A program made the translations under genes and the position numbers. A stretch of 33,928 nucleotides of DNA from Sulfurospirillum arcachonense (GTDB taxonomy: Bacteria > Campylobacterota > Campylobacteria > Campylobacterales > Sulfurospirillaceae), in NCBI GenBank assembly GCA_015662785.1, contig DQTM01000274.1, positions 1 to 33,928 of the forward strand, in the 5' to 3' direction. Under the pieces are notes generated by a model. The model did not search any database, had not been told where the DNA came from, and worked only from the letters and a program-made list of their open reading frames with translations. Numbering within the stretch: the stretch's first letter is position 1; every line of letters begins with the position of its first letter. Below are positions 6,682 to 15,217 of the stretch, piece by piece.

Positions 6682-7806
6682 ATGAGAATATTACCAAGAG
6701 TTGCAGCATCAGTTGCAGTTTGTGCTTTATTAGTTACAGCGGGAAGCGCTGCGGATGTTATTAAGATTGGTGTTCAAGCACCTATCACTGGTAAGTATGC
6801 AAATGAGGGACAGAGTATCGATAACGGTGTTAGACTAGTTATAGATCAGCTTAATGCAAAAGGTGGACTTTTAGGTAAGCAGCTAGAAGTTGTTAGTTGT
6901 GATGATGAGGGAAAAGCTCAAAAAGCAGCAATTTGTGCTAGAAAACTAGTAAACGAAGGCGTTCTTGCAGTTATCGGTTCATATACTTCAGGTGCTACAG
7001 AAGCTGCTCAAACAACATACTTTAGAAATAAAACACTTCAAACTAGTGATGGTACAAGTGGTAGCCTGACTAAACAAAAGTATTGGACATTCTTTAGAAA
7101 CTCTTTTAGAAACTCAGATCAAGCTGCATTTACTGCAACTTATTTAGTAAAAGAGAAAGGTTATAAAAATATAGTTGTTATTTCAGATTACAGTGGTTAC
7201 TCTGTTGATTTAGCAGATTCAGCTGCAAAGTCTATCAAATCTGAAGGTGGTAATGTAATTTATCAAGGAAAGATAAAATCAGGAACTCAAAACTTTACAG
7301 CAGTTCTTACAAAAATCAAATCAATGAATCCAGATGCAATATATTTTGCTGGATATTATACAGATGGTGGTCTTATAAGAGCACAACAACAACAACTTGG
7401 AATCAAAGCTGACTTTATCGGTGGTGATGCAAATGATAACCCAGATTTCGTAAAACTAGCTGGAAAGAGTGCAGAAGGTACGATTTTAGTAAACTTCCCA
7501 ACAGCTGAATTTTTACCATATGATGCTGCAAAGATATTTATAAAAGATTATACAGCTAAGTATGGAAAAGCTCCATCTTCAGTATGGGCATTGATGAATG
7601 TTGATGGATTAAATGCAATTCTTCATGCAGCGAAAGAGACAAAAAGTCTTGATACTAAAACAATCAGTAACTACCTTCATACACTAAGAGATTTCCCAGG
7701 AATTACAGGTCCTGTATCATTTAGAGAAGATGGAGAGAGAATCAACACTAAATTTAACATTTATGAGATTCAAGCAAACGGTAAATATAAGATAATAAAT
7801 AAGTAA
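6682..7806 (+). CDS. livK: Branched-chain amino acid type ABC importer, substrate-binding protein
   Basis: This 374-residue periplasmic binding protein is of the Leu/Ile/Val family (type I fold). The signal peptide is residues 1-23 (basic MRILPR, then hydrophobic AASVAVCALLVTAGSA, no lipobox Cys at the cleavage site). The mature part has the usual opening IKIGVQAPITGKYANEGQS and the family blocks LAVIGSYTSGATEAA, DAIYFAGYYTDGGLI and ITGPVSFREDGERI. It delivers amino acids to the LivHM permease encoded just downstream (25-base gap). AAGGAG precedes ATG 6682. Ligand specificity cannot be read from sequence; the family also binds proline, glutamate, urea and aromatic compounds, and putA downstream makes a proline-related ligand worth considering. 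Confidence 0.88.
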   Translation: MRILPRVAASVAVCALLVTAGSAADVIKIGVQAPITGKYANEGQSIDNGVRLVIDQLNAKGGLLGKQLEVVSCDDEGKAQKAAICARKLVNEGVLAVIGSYTSGATEAAQTTYFRNKTLQTSDGTSGSLTKQKYWTFFRNSFRNSDQAAFTATYLVKEKGYKNIVVISDYSGYSVDLADSAAKSIKSEGGNVIYQGKIKSGTQNFTAVLTKIKSMNPDAIYFAGYYTDGGLIRAQQQQLGIKADFIGGDANDNPDFVKLAGKSAEGTILVNFPTAEFLPYDAAKIFIKDYTAKYGKAPSSVWALMNVDGLNAILHAAKETKSLDTKTISNYLHTLRDFPGITGPVSFREDGERINTKFNIYEIQANGKYKIINK

Positions 7807-7830
7807 TTAAGAAAGAGAGAAAGCAGAACA

Positions 7831-8733
7831 ATGGATATATTTCTTCAACAAATTGTCAATGGTTTGACAATAGGAAGTTTGTATGCTTTGGTCGCACTTG
7901 GTTATACGATGGTCTACGGGGTAATGAAGTTGATAAACTTCGCCCACGGAGACCTCGTTGCCTTGTCAGCCTTTGCAGGACTTACTATCTATACAAGCAT
8001 TTTTGCTGATGGCGGTACTTCAATAGTAGCCGTTATAACTGTGTTTATGTTCACAGCAGCGGTTATTGCAGTTGTTGGTGTTCTTCTTGAGCGCCTTGCC
8101 TATAGGCCTTTACGAACGGCACCACGCCTTAGTGCTGTTGTTTCTGCTTTAGGAGCTGGACTTGTTATACAAAACGCTATCATGTTAATTTGGGGACCAA
8201 ATATGAAGATTTTTCCTTCACATCTGTTTCCTTCTGATATTTATCATTTTGGTGGAATAGTTATAACTTTTACTCAACTTATGATATTGATTTTTTCATC
8301 TGTATTGATGATTGCTCTTTATCTTTTTATAAACAAAACAAAGATGGGAACTGCGATTCGTGCGGTTGCTATTGATCAAGATGCAGCAAAACTAATGGGT
8401 ATCAATGTAAACAAAATAATTATGATTATTTTTATTATTGGTTCTGGTTTGGGAGCTGTTGCTGGATTATTCATAGGAATTTATTATAGAGGTATCACTT
8501 TTGATATGGGATGGATGTATGGTTTAAATGCATTTGTTGCAGCTATTATCGGTGGTATTGGTAATATCCCTGGAGCTATGTTTGGTGGACTTATACTAGG
8601 ACTGTTTAACGCACTTATTAGTGGTTATATCTCTAGTGCTTGGGCTGAAACATTTACGTTTATGTTATTGATTGTTGTTCTAATCTTTAGACCAACAGGA
8701 ATACTTGGCGAAAAAGTGGCGGAGAAAGTATAA
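7831..8733 (+). CDS. livH: LivH-type ABC importer permease
   Basis: This 300-residue integral membrane protein has about eight hydrophobic segments. The N-terminal LQQIVNGLTIGSLYALVALG and GVMKLINFAHGDLVALSAF are hallmarks of LivH, as is TAIRAVAIDQDAAKLMGIN, the cytoplasmic loop that docks on the ATPase. It forms the membrane pore with LivM. Its stop overlaps the livM start (TAATG, one base shared), so the genes are coupled. The start has GAAAGAGAGAAAG upstream, a weak Shine-Dalgarno. Confidence 0.93.
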   Translation: MDIFLQQIVNGLTIGSLYALVALGYTMVYGVMKLINFAHGDLVALSAFAGLTIYTSIFADGGTSIVAVITVFMFTAAVIAVVGVLLERLAYRPLRTAPRLSAVVSALGAGLVIQNAIMLIWGPNMKIFPSHLFPSDIYHFGGIVITFTQLMILIFSSVLMIALYLFINKTKMGTAIRAVAIDQDAAKLMGINVNKIIMIIFIIGSGLGAVAGLFIGIYYRGITFDMGWMYGLNAFVAAIIGGIGNIPGAMFGGLILGLFNALISGYISSAWAETFTFMLLIVVLIFRPTGILGEKVAEKV

Positions 8734-9680
8734 TGAATAAAACAAGTATGATATCACTAGGTTTCTTAGTGGTTATGGGTGTTTTTCCATTTTTTGCTGA
8801 TTCTGCTTGGTTGGCTGTTGGAATTACATTTTTAGTATTTTCAGTTGTTGCCTTTTCACAAGATATTATCCTTGGACGTGCTGGAGCATTCCATATGGGA
8901 CATGCAGCATTTTTTGGACTTGGAGCATATACAACGGCAATTTTGAATACTCAATATGGGTGGCCAATTTTAGCAACATGGGCACCAGCGGTAATCATTC
9001 CTGTGGCAGTAGCACTTATAACAACTGCTCCGATCATTCACTTAAGAGGTGACTACCTTTTAGTTACTACTATAGGTATAAATATCATTTTCTTACAGGT
9101 TTTAGAAAACAATCTGTTTGGCATTACTGGTGGACCAAATGGAATTTTTGGGATAGATGTTGTTACTGTGTTTGGATTTGAACTGTTTGACCAGATATAT
9201 ATGTATTATATGGCATTTATTTTGTTAGGTATTACACTGTTTATTATGAGAACATTAGATGGAAGTAAATTTGGTCGTGCAATGTTCTATATCAACAAAG
9301 ATGATGTTGCTGCACAGAGTATGGGCATAGATATTCGTTACTATAAACTCTATGCTTTTGCTATTGGAGCTGGACTTGCAGGAGCTGCTGGTAGTATGTT
9401 CGTTGTTCAGTATAGTGCTGTTAGCCCTGAAGCATTTGATGTAATGCAGTCAATCATGTTCTTTACTATCGTATTAGTTGGTGGATCTGCTTCACTTCCA
9501 GGAGTTCTTTTAGGTACATTTGTTATGTTTGTACTTCCTGAGATATTCCGTGAATTTGAAACAGCACGTTATCTAGTATTTGGTTTAGCAATGATTTTAA
9601 CTATGATTTTAAGACCTCGTGGTATCTGGCCAGTTAAGTTTGGTAATATCCCAGCGTTTCTTAAAAAGGGGAAAAAATGA
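8733..9680 (+). CDS. livM: LivM-type ABC importer permease
   Basis: This 315-residue permease is the partner of LivH. It is strongly hydrophobic throughout, with the family blocks DIILGRAGAFHMGHAAFFGLG, the LRGDYLLVTTIG segment and GRAMFYINKDDVAAQSMGID, the coupling loop. The C-terminal RPRGIWPVKFG is typical. It shares one base with livH at its start and four bases (ATGA) with livG at its end, so translation is coupled through the operon. No anomaly is seen. Confidence 0.93.
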   Translation: MNKTSMISLGFLVVMGVFPFFADSAWLAVGITFLVFSVVAFSQDIILGRAGAFHMGHAAFFGLGAYTTAILNTQYGWPILATWAPAVIIPVAVALITTAPIIHLRGDYLLVTTIGINIIFLQVLENNLFGITGGPNGIFGIDVVTVFGFELFDQIYMYYMAFILLGITLFIMRTLDGSKFGRAMFYINKDDVAAQSMGIDIRYYKLYAFAIGAGLAGAAGSMFVVQYSAVSPEAFDVMQSIMFFTIVLVGGSASLPGVLLGTFVMFVLPEIFREFETARYLVFGLAMILTMILRPRGIWPVKFGNIPAFLKKGKK

Positions 9681-10453
9681 GCCAATATCTGTTAGAGATT
9701 AAAAAAGTCTCAAAATTTTTCTCAGGACTTACAGCTATAGATGCACTTGACCTTAAAGTTAAAAAAGGTCAAATCTATGGAATTATTGGACCAAATGGTG
9801 CTGGTAAAACAACACTGTTTAACTGTATAACTGGTATTTATACTCCAGAAGAGGGAGAGATACTTTGGCATGGAGAAGACATAAAAGGAACACCACCTCA
9901 CAAGATAGCTGAGCTTGGAATCTTAAGAACATTTCAAACAATCAGACTTTTTGCAGAGATGAGTGTAGCTGAAAATATTATGTCAGGACGCCATATAAAA
10001 TCAACACAGAAGTGGTATAACGGAATCATTCCAACACCAGCTTACTATAAAGATGAAAAGTACAACTGGGAAAAAGTTGGCAAATATATGGAACTTTTTG
10101 GTTTGAGCGAGTATGCTACAACTCCTGCGGGAGATTTGTCATATGGAATTCAAAGAAAGATAGAGATGGCAAGAGCATTAGCCGCTGAGCCAGAACTTCT
10201 TATCTTGGATGAACCAGCAGCTGGACTAAATGAAAATGAGACAAAAGAGTTAGCAGATATCATTCGCAAGATTCAAGCAATGGGTGTTACCATCATGATG
10301 ATTGAGCACGATATGGATATGGTTATGAGTCTTTGTGAGTATATGACTGTTATCAACTTTGGTGCTTGGATTTGTGAAGGAGTAGCAGCTGATGTTCAAA
10401 GTAATCCAGCAGTAATAGAAGCATATATTGGTGTTGATGATGAGGATGAGTAA
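9677..10453 (+). CDS. livG: LivG-type ABC importer ATPase
   Basis: This 258-residue cytoplasmic ATPase has the Walker A motif GPNGAGKTT (about residues 38-46), the signature LSYGIQRKIEMARAL, where YG replaces the more common GG as often seen in LivG, Walker B LLILDEPAAGLN and the switch His in MIEHDMD. RTFQTIRLFAEMSVAENI is typical of LivG. It powers import together with LivF as a heterodimer on LivHM. Its start overlaps livM by four bases and its end shares one base with livF. Confidence 0.94.
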   Translation: MSQYLLEIKKVSKFFSGLTAIDALDLKVKKGQIYGIIGPNGAGKTTLFNCITGIYTPEEGEILWHGEDIKGTPPHKIAELGILRTFQTIRLFAEMSVAENIMSGRHIKSTQKWYNGIIPTPAYYKDEKYNWEKVGKYMELFGLSEYATTPAGDLSYGIQRKIEMARALAAEPELLILDEPAAGLNENETKELADIIRKIQAMGVTIMMIEHDMDMVMSLCEYMTVINFGAWICEGVAADVQSNPAVIEAYIGVDDEDE

Positions 10454-11169
10454 TGGATGAAATATTACTAGAAATAAAAGATTTACATGTAAGCTATGGT
10501 GCTATCAAAGCTATAAAAGGCATAAGTTTATATGTAAAAAAAGGTGAGGTTGTTACAATTTTAGGTGCTAATGGTGCTGGAAAAACAACAACTTTGAGAA
10601 CAATCAGTGGACTTTTAAAATCAGCAGAGGGACATATTTACTTTGATAAAGAAGATATTACATCAGTTCCTGCACATGCTATTGTGGGACGTGGTATGAG
10701 CCACTCTCCTGAGGGAAGAAAAGTTTTTGGGACACTTAGTGTTGAAGAGAATCTTCTTATGGGAGCTTATACTCTTAAAACTCATGATGAAGAGACACTT
10801 GGCTGGATATATAAAATTCTGCCTCGTCTTGAAGAGAGAAAGAAACAACTCGCAGGAACTCTAAGTGGTGGTGAGCAACAGATGCTTGCAATCGGTAGAG
10901 CTATTATGAGTAAACCAAAACTTCTTATACTAGATGAACCAAGTCTTGGACTTGCTCCAGTGTTGGTAAAGGGAATTTTTAAAGCTATCAAAGAAATTAG
11001 TGCAACTGGTGTTACTGTTCTTATCGTAGAACAAAATGCAAAAGCTGCATTGAAACTTGCTGATAGAGGTTATGTTTTAGAGTTAGGGAAGATAACGCAT
11101 GAGGGAACAAGTCATGATTTACTAAACTCAACTGTTATACAAGAGGCTTATTTAGGTAAAAAGAAGTAG
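10453..11169 (+). CDS. livF: LivF-type ABC importer ATPase
   Basis: This 238-residue ATPase has Walker A GANGAGKTTT (about residues 37-46), signature LSGGEQQMLAIGRAIM, Walker B LLILDEPSLGLAP and switch His replaced by Gln in IVEQNAKAAL, which is normal for LivF. SHSPEGRKVFGTLSVEENL is a LivF hallmark. It is the last gene of the importer operon and is followed eight bases later by a strong intrinsic terminator, which separates it from putA. Confidence 0.94.
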   Translation: MDEILLEIKDLHVSYGAIKAIKGISLYVKKGEVVTILGANGAGKTTTLRTISGLLKSAEGHIYFDKEDITSVPAHAIVGRGMSHSPEGRKVFGTLSVEENLLMGAYTLKTHDEETLGWIYKILPRLEERKKQLAGTLSGGEQQMLAIGRAIMSKPKLLILDEPSLGLAPVLVKGIFKAIKEISATGVTVLIVEQNAKAALKLADRGYVLELGKITHEGTSHDLLNSTVIQEAYLGKKK

Positions 11170-11183
11170 AGATTTACTAAAAG

Positions 11184-11217
11184 GCCGTTTGTCTATTGTA
11201 GACAGGCGGTTTTTTTT
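11184..11217 (+). terminator. Intrinsic terminator of the importer operon
   Basis: CCGTTTGTCTA (11185-11195) pairs with TAGACAGGCGG (11199-11209), using two G-T wobbles and a three-base loop, followed by eight T residues. Confidence 0.9.
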
Positions 11218-11218
11218 G

Positions 11219-11233
11219 TATAATTTCTATAAT
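11219..11233 (+). promoter_or_regulatory. putA: Tandem TATAAT boxes, candidate putA promoter
   Basis: TATAAT occurs at 11219-11224 and again at 11228-11233, just after the terminator T-run and about 52-60 bases before the putA start. Either could be the -10 box. No -35 box is evident, which is usual for Campylobacterota promoters. Confidence 0.45.
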
Positions 11234-11242
11234 TTATAAAAG

Positions 11243-11265
11243 GTAGTACTTTTTATAGTACTTTT
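11243..11265 (+). promoter_or_regulatory. GTAGTACTTTT motif with repeated AGTACTTTTT in the putA leader
   Basis: The block contains GTAGTACTTTT and two direct copies of AGTACTTTTT 12 bases apart (11246 and 11258), just downstream of the candidate -10 boxes, where a repressor would block transcription. The same motif precedes the ribbon-helix-helix gene at 5721. Confidence 0.4.
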
Positions 11266-11284
11266 TAATATATAAGGAAAAGAA

Positions 11285-14200
11285 ATGGCAAATAATGAAA
11301 TAGTAATGAATAGAGCTATTGATTTAGCAGAAAAGTGGCAGTTAAGAGCTGCGGATAAGATAAGCAATTTTGAGAAAAATTTTCATGCAAAAATGAAAAA
11401 GATGTTTGCTCGTCCTTTGGATAAGGTTCTTTTGATTGATCTTATGGATCAAAGTTTTAGAACTAAAAACAATGCAAGAGTAGCAGACCAAGTAGAGTAT
11501 ATTTTTGCTAAATATGGTATGGCTACATTTTTTACAACACCTGAAAAGTTCTTGATATTTTTATTTAGAAATGCTGGTATTTACCTTCCAGATATTGCTG
11601 TTCCATTGTTTATAAAAAGTGTCAGAGATGATACTGATACTGTTGTTTTAAAAGGTGAAGATAATTTACTAAATGCGCACCTTCAAAAGAGAAAAGCAGA
11701 AGGAACAAGAGTAAATCTTAATATGATTGGTGAGATAGTTCTTGGTGAAGAAGAGGCTCAAGAGCGTATAGAGAAGTATATGAATATACTTACAAATCCA
11801 AATATAGACTATATGTCTATCAAAATTTCAACTCTGTTTTCACAGATAAATCCTGTATCTTATGAGAACACAGTAGAAGAGTTTTCAACTAGACTCTCTA
11901 AGATTTTTGCTCAAGCTAAAAAGTATTCGTTTACAAATGCTAAAGGCGAGCAAGAAAACAAGTTTATAAACCTTGATATGGAAGAGTATAGAGATCTTTC
12001 ACTTACAGTTGCAACATTTAAAAAAGTACTAGGGCAACCAGAGTTTAAAGATTTTAAAGCGGGAATAGTTCTTCAAGCGTATCTTCCAGATTCTCATTTA
12101 TGGCAAGTTAAGCTTACTGATTGGGCGAAGGAAAGAGTTAAAAATGGTGGTGCTCCAATCAAAGTTCGTTTGGTTAAGGGTGCTAACATGGAAATGGAGG
12201 AGACAGAAGCTGGTTTGAAGCACTGGGAAACTTGTCCATATACTAAAAAAATAGATACTGACAGTAACTATAAAGTTATGCTTGAGTATGCACTACTACC
12301 TGAAAATGCACCTTTTGTGAACTTAGGTGCTGCTTCTCACAACCTTTTTGAGTTAGCTTATGGATTTGAATTAGCAAAAGAAAATGATGTTATGGAGCAC
12401 TTCTCAATGGAGATGCTTGAAGGTATGAGTGAGTCTGCTAGAGTTTCAATCAAAGAGCTTAGTGGTGAAGTGATCCTTTATGGTCCTGCTGCAAAAAAAG
12501 AGCAGTTTACAAATGCAATTGCGTATCTTGTAAGAAGATTTGATGAGAATACAGGAACTGAAAACTTTATCCGTTATTCATTTGGACTTGAAGCTAACAG
12601 TGATGACTGGAATATGTTAAGAGATCAGTTCATTGCATCTTTTGAGAACAAGAAACACATTTTTATAGGTGCAAAAAGAACTCAAGATAGACTAACTGAA
12701 AATTGGGATGATTATAAAGGTGGAAGCTTTTACACTAAAGAGTATCAAGGTGAACCTGATACTGACTTTATTTTACCTCAAAACAAGCAGTGGGCTAAAG
12801 ATATTCGTACAAAATGGATGAAGAAAAAAGATGAAGAAGTAGAGACTGCACCAGTTGTAATTGGGGGCGAAGATTTAACAGATAAACGTAAAGTAAAAGA
12901 AGTAATAGATAAATCACAACTAAAAGATGGTGTTATTTGTGGAAAGTATACTATTCCTACGGGCGAAGATTTGGAAAAAGCAGTAGATGTTGCAGTTGCT
13001 GATCCAGATGGCTGGAGAAGTATGGCTCACGAGGCTCGTTTTGAAATACTTTCAAAAGTAGCCAATGAGATGAGAAAAAAGAGATTAGATTTGATAGGTG
13101 TTGCTTCTGCTGAAGTTGGAAAGATTATCACAGAGACTGATGTTGAAGTTAGTGAAGCTATTGACTTTTTAGAATTTTATGGACATAGTGCAGACTACTT
13201 TAACAACTTCGAAAACTTAAAATTTAAAGGAAAAGGTGTTGGTGTTATAACTCCTCCTTGGAATTTCCCTGTGGCTATTCCAGTTGGTGGCATTGCTGCA
13301 GCTCTTGCAGCTGGTAATACAGTTATTGTTAAACCTGCCTCTGTTGCAGCTCTTTGTGCTTATGAGCTTTGTAAGTGTTTTTGGGATGCTGGAATTAGTA
13401 AAAATACACTCCAATTTTGTCCAGCTCCTGGAAGTTTAGCTGGTAAACATCTTGTAGATAACCCTAAAGTTGATTTTGTCATCTTAACAGGTGGCGAAGA
13501 TACAGCTTACTCAATGTTAAAATCAAGACCTGATTTGTATTTAACAGCAGAGACTGGTGGAAAAGATGCGACTATAGTTACCGCTTTGTCAGATCGTGAA
13601 CAAGCTATAAAAAATGTTGTTGCAAGTGCATTTCATAACAGTGGTCAAAAATGTTCAGCAACTTCTCTTTTAATTTTAGAAGATGAAGTATATAATGATG
13701 AAGGTTTTAAATCAGCTCTTAAAGATGCAGCTGCTAGTGCTGAAGTGGGCTCAGTTTGGGACTATGTAAGTAGAATTGGTACTTTAGCAAATAAGGTAGA
13801 TGGAAATCTAAAAAAAGCTATAGATACACTTGAAAATGGTGAAGAATGGTTATTAAAACCAAGCTATGCAGAAGATAATGAGTATATGCTAAAACCAGCA
13901 ATCAAATGGGGCGTTACAGAAGGAAACTTCTGTCATATGAATGAACTTTTTGGACCAGTACTTTCAGTAATGCGTGCAAAAGATTTGAAACATGCAATTG
14001 ATCTTGTAAACAAAACTGGATATGGACTTACTTCAGGAATAGAATCACTTGATGCAAGAGAGACAGATTATTGGAGAGAAAATATAAGAGCAGGTAACCT
14101 TTACATAAACCGTGGAACAACTGGAGCAATAGTTCTTCGTCAACCATTTGGAGGTATGGGAAAATCAGCTATTGGAGCTGGTAGAAAAGCTGGTGCTTAT

Positions 14201-14887
14201 AGTTATGTTACTCAATTTATGAATTTTGAAGAGGTTAGTATCCCTAAAATTGATAAAGCTCATTTTCATCCTCTAGTTGATATTGTTAAAAATTGGAATA
14301 GTGAAGCTGCCAAAGGTACACATAAAACTTTTAAAGAAGATTTTTCTAAGTTAAGTGTTGCACTTCAGAGTTACTTGAAAAACTTTAAAGATGAGTTTGA
14401 TGTAGAACACGATTACTTTAAACTTCGTGGAGAGGACAATATTTTCCGTTATATTCCTTTAGAGCGTGTTGCTATTCGTGTAACTAAGAGTGACTCACTT
14501 TTTGATATTATGAGTAGAATTCTTGCAGCAAAAGTTAGTGGAGTAGCTCTACATGTAAGTGTAGAGGCATCATTAGAAAATAGTGTAGTATCTTTTCTTT
14601 ATGAGAATAAAGACACACTTTTAAAATCAACAGATAAAGTGGCTAGAGAGAGTGAAGAAGAGTTCGCTAAGTGCTTTTCTAAAGTAAATAGACTAATTTA
14701 TTCTGATATAGCTAAAGTTAGTAAGTATGTATTTACTGAAGCAGCTAAATTAGCTAAGTTCATTGTTAGAGGAAAGCCAATGATGGAAGGAAGATTAGAG
14801 CTTCTTAACTACTTTGAAGAGCAGAGTATCTCACACTCATACCATAGATATGGAAACATAGGCGTAAGAGCTTTAGATAAAAAGTAG
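11285..14887 (+). CDS. putA: PutA: bifunctional proline dehydrogenase / glutamate-semialdehyde dehydrogenase
   Basis: This 1200-residue enzyme oxidises proline to pyrroline-5-carboxylate with FAD and then to glutamate with NAD. The proline dehydrogenase barrel spans about 90-470 (RVNLNMIGE near 143, RLVKGANMEMEE, YLVRRFDENTGTENF near 416). The aldehyde dehydrogenase domain spans about 560-1000 with TPPWNFPVAIP, the general base Glu756 (TAETGGKD) and nucleophile Cys790 (SGQKCSA). About 200 further residues follow, as in long PutA types. There is no N-terminal ribbon-helix-helix domain, unlike the enterobacterial PutA that represses its own operon. ATG 11285 is preceded by AAGGAAAAG. A convergent hairpin follows the stop. 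Confidence 0.95.
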   Translation: MANNEIVMNRAIDLAEKWQLRAADKISNFEKNFHAKMKKMFARPLDKVLLIDLMDQSFRTKNNARVADQVEYIFAKYGMATFFTTPEKFLIFLFRNAGIYLPDIAVPLFIKSVRDDTDTVVLKGEDNLLNAHLQKRKAEGTRVNLNMIGEIVLGEEEAQERIEKYMNILTNPNIDYMSIKISTLFSQINPVSYENTVEEFSTRLSKIFAQAKKYSFTNAKGEQENKFINLDMEEYRDLSLTVATFKKVLGQPEFKDFKAGIVLQAYLPDSHLWQVKLTDWAKERVKNGGAPIKVRLVKGANMEMEETEAGLKHWETCPYTKKIDTDSNYKVMLEYALLPENAPFVNLGAASHNLFELAYGFELAKENDVMEHFSMEMLEGMSESARVSIKELSGEVILYGPAAKKEQFTNAIAYLVRRFDENTGTENFIRYSFGLEANSDDWNMLRDQFIASFENKKHIFIGAKRTQDRLTENWDDYKGGSFYTKEYQGEPDTDFILPQNKQWAKDIRTKWMKKKDEEVETAPVVIGGEDLTDKRKVKEVIDKSQLKDGVICGKYTIPTGEDLEKAVDVAVADPDGWRSMAHEARFEILSKVANEMRKKRLDLIGVASAEVGKIITETDVEVSEAIDFLEFYGHSADYFNNFENLKFKGKGVGVITPPWNFPVAIPVGGIAAALAAGNTVIVKPASVAALCAYELCKCFWDAGISKNTLQFCPAPGSLAGKHLVDNPKVDFVILTGGEDTAYSMLKSRPDLYLTAETGGKDATIVTALSDREQAIKNVVASAFHNSGQKCSATSLLILEDEVYNDEGFKSALKDAAASAEVGSVWDYVSRIGTLANKVDGNLKKAIDTLENGEEWLLKPSYAEDNEYMLKPAIKWGVTEGNFCHMNELFGPVLSVMRAKDLKHAIDLVNKTGYGLTSGIESLDARETDYWRENIRAGNLYINRGTTGAIVLRQPFGGMGKSAIGAGRKAGAYSYVTQFMNFEEVSIPKIDKAHFHPLVDIVKNWNSEAAKGTHKTFKEDFSKLSVALQSYLKNFKDEFDVEHDYFKLRGEDNIFRYIPLERVAIRVTKSDSLFDIMSRILAAKVSGVALHVSVEASLENSVVSFLYENKDTLLKSTDKVARESEEEFAKCFSKVNRLIYSDIAKVSKYVFTEAAKLAKFIVRGKPMMEGRLELLNYFEEQSISHSYHRYGNIGVRALDKK

Positions 14888-14894
14888 ACCACCA

Positions 14895-14918
14895 AAGTAA
14901 GGGGGAAACCCCTTACTT
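14895..14918. terminator. Shared hairpin between convergent putA and the coiled-coil gene
   Basis: AAGTAAGGGG (14895-14904) and CCCCTTACTT (14909-14918) pair perfectly around a GAAA loop. It lies between two converging genes and overlaps the minus-strand stop. T-runs are short on both sides, so termination strength is uncertain. Confidence 0.65.
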
Positions 14919-15191
14919 CATTTGCTCTAAAGCAGATTGATTAAGTTCAAGTGCTTTTTTATTTTTTGTTATTCCAGTTTTATTTTTTGTTATATTACTT
15001 TTATTTGTAGTGATTTTTGATCTGTTTTCTTCAATACCATCTTTATTGGTCTGTATATTTTCTCTATTTGATTCAATTTGTTCTCTGTTCAACTCTACTA
15101 GTTTTGTAAGTGTCTCAATACGTTTTTCATACTTTTGTATGAGATAGTAGATAACATAGATTAAAATAGCAACTATAGCCCATTGTAACAT
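14913..15191 (-). CDS. Membrane-anchored coiled-coil protein with IxxN heptads
   Basis: This 92-residue protein has a single N-terminal membrane helix (about 4-19, WAIVAILIYVIYYLI) followed by an unbroken heptad series. A hydrophobic residue and an Asn recur at fixed positions, spaced three apart: V32/N35, I39/N42, I46/N49, I53/N56, I60/N63, I67/N70, I74/N77 and L81/N84. This places Ile at a and Asn at d, the pattern known from trimeric coiled coils of autotransporter adhesin stalks, where core Asn layers can bind anions. AAGGAG precedes the ATG. It lies downstream of yaaA on the same strand (gap of 26 bases). Function is unknown; I do not recognise a named family. Confidence 0.7.
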   Translation of the reverse strand: MLQWAIVAILIYVIYYLIQKYEKRIETLTKLVELNREQIESNRENIQTNKDGIEENRSKITTNKSNITKNKTGITKNKKALELNQSALEQMK

Positions 15192-15217
15192 TAGTGACTC
15201 CTTGAAAGTTTTTTTAA

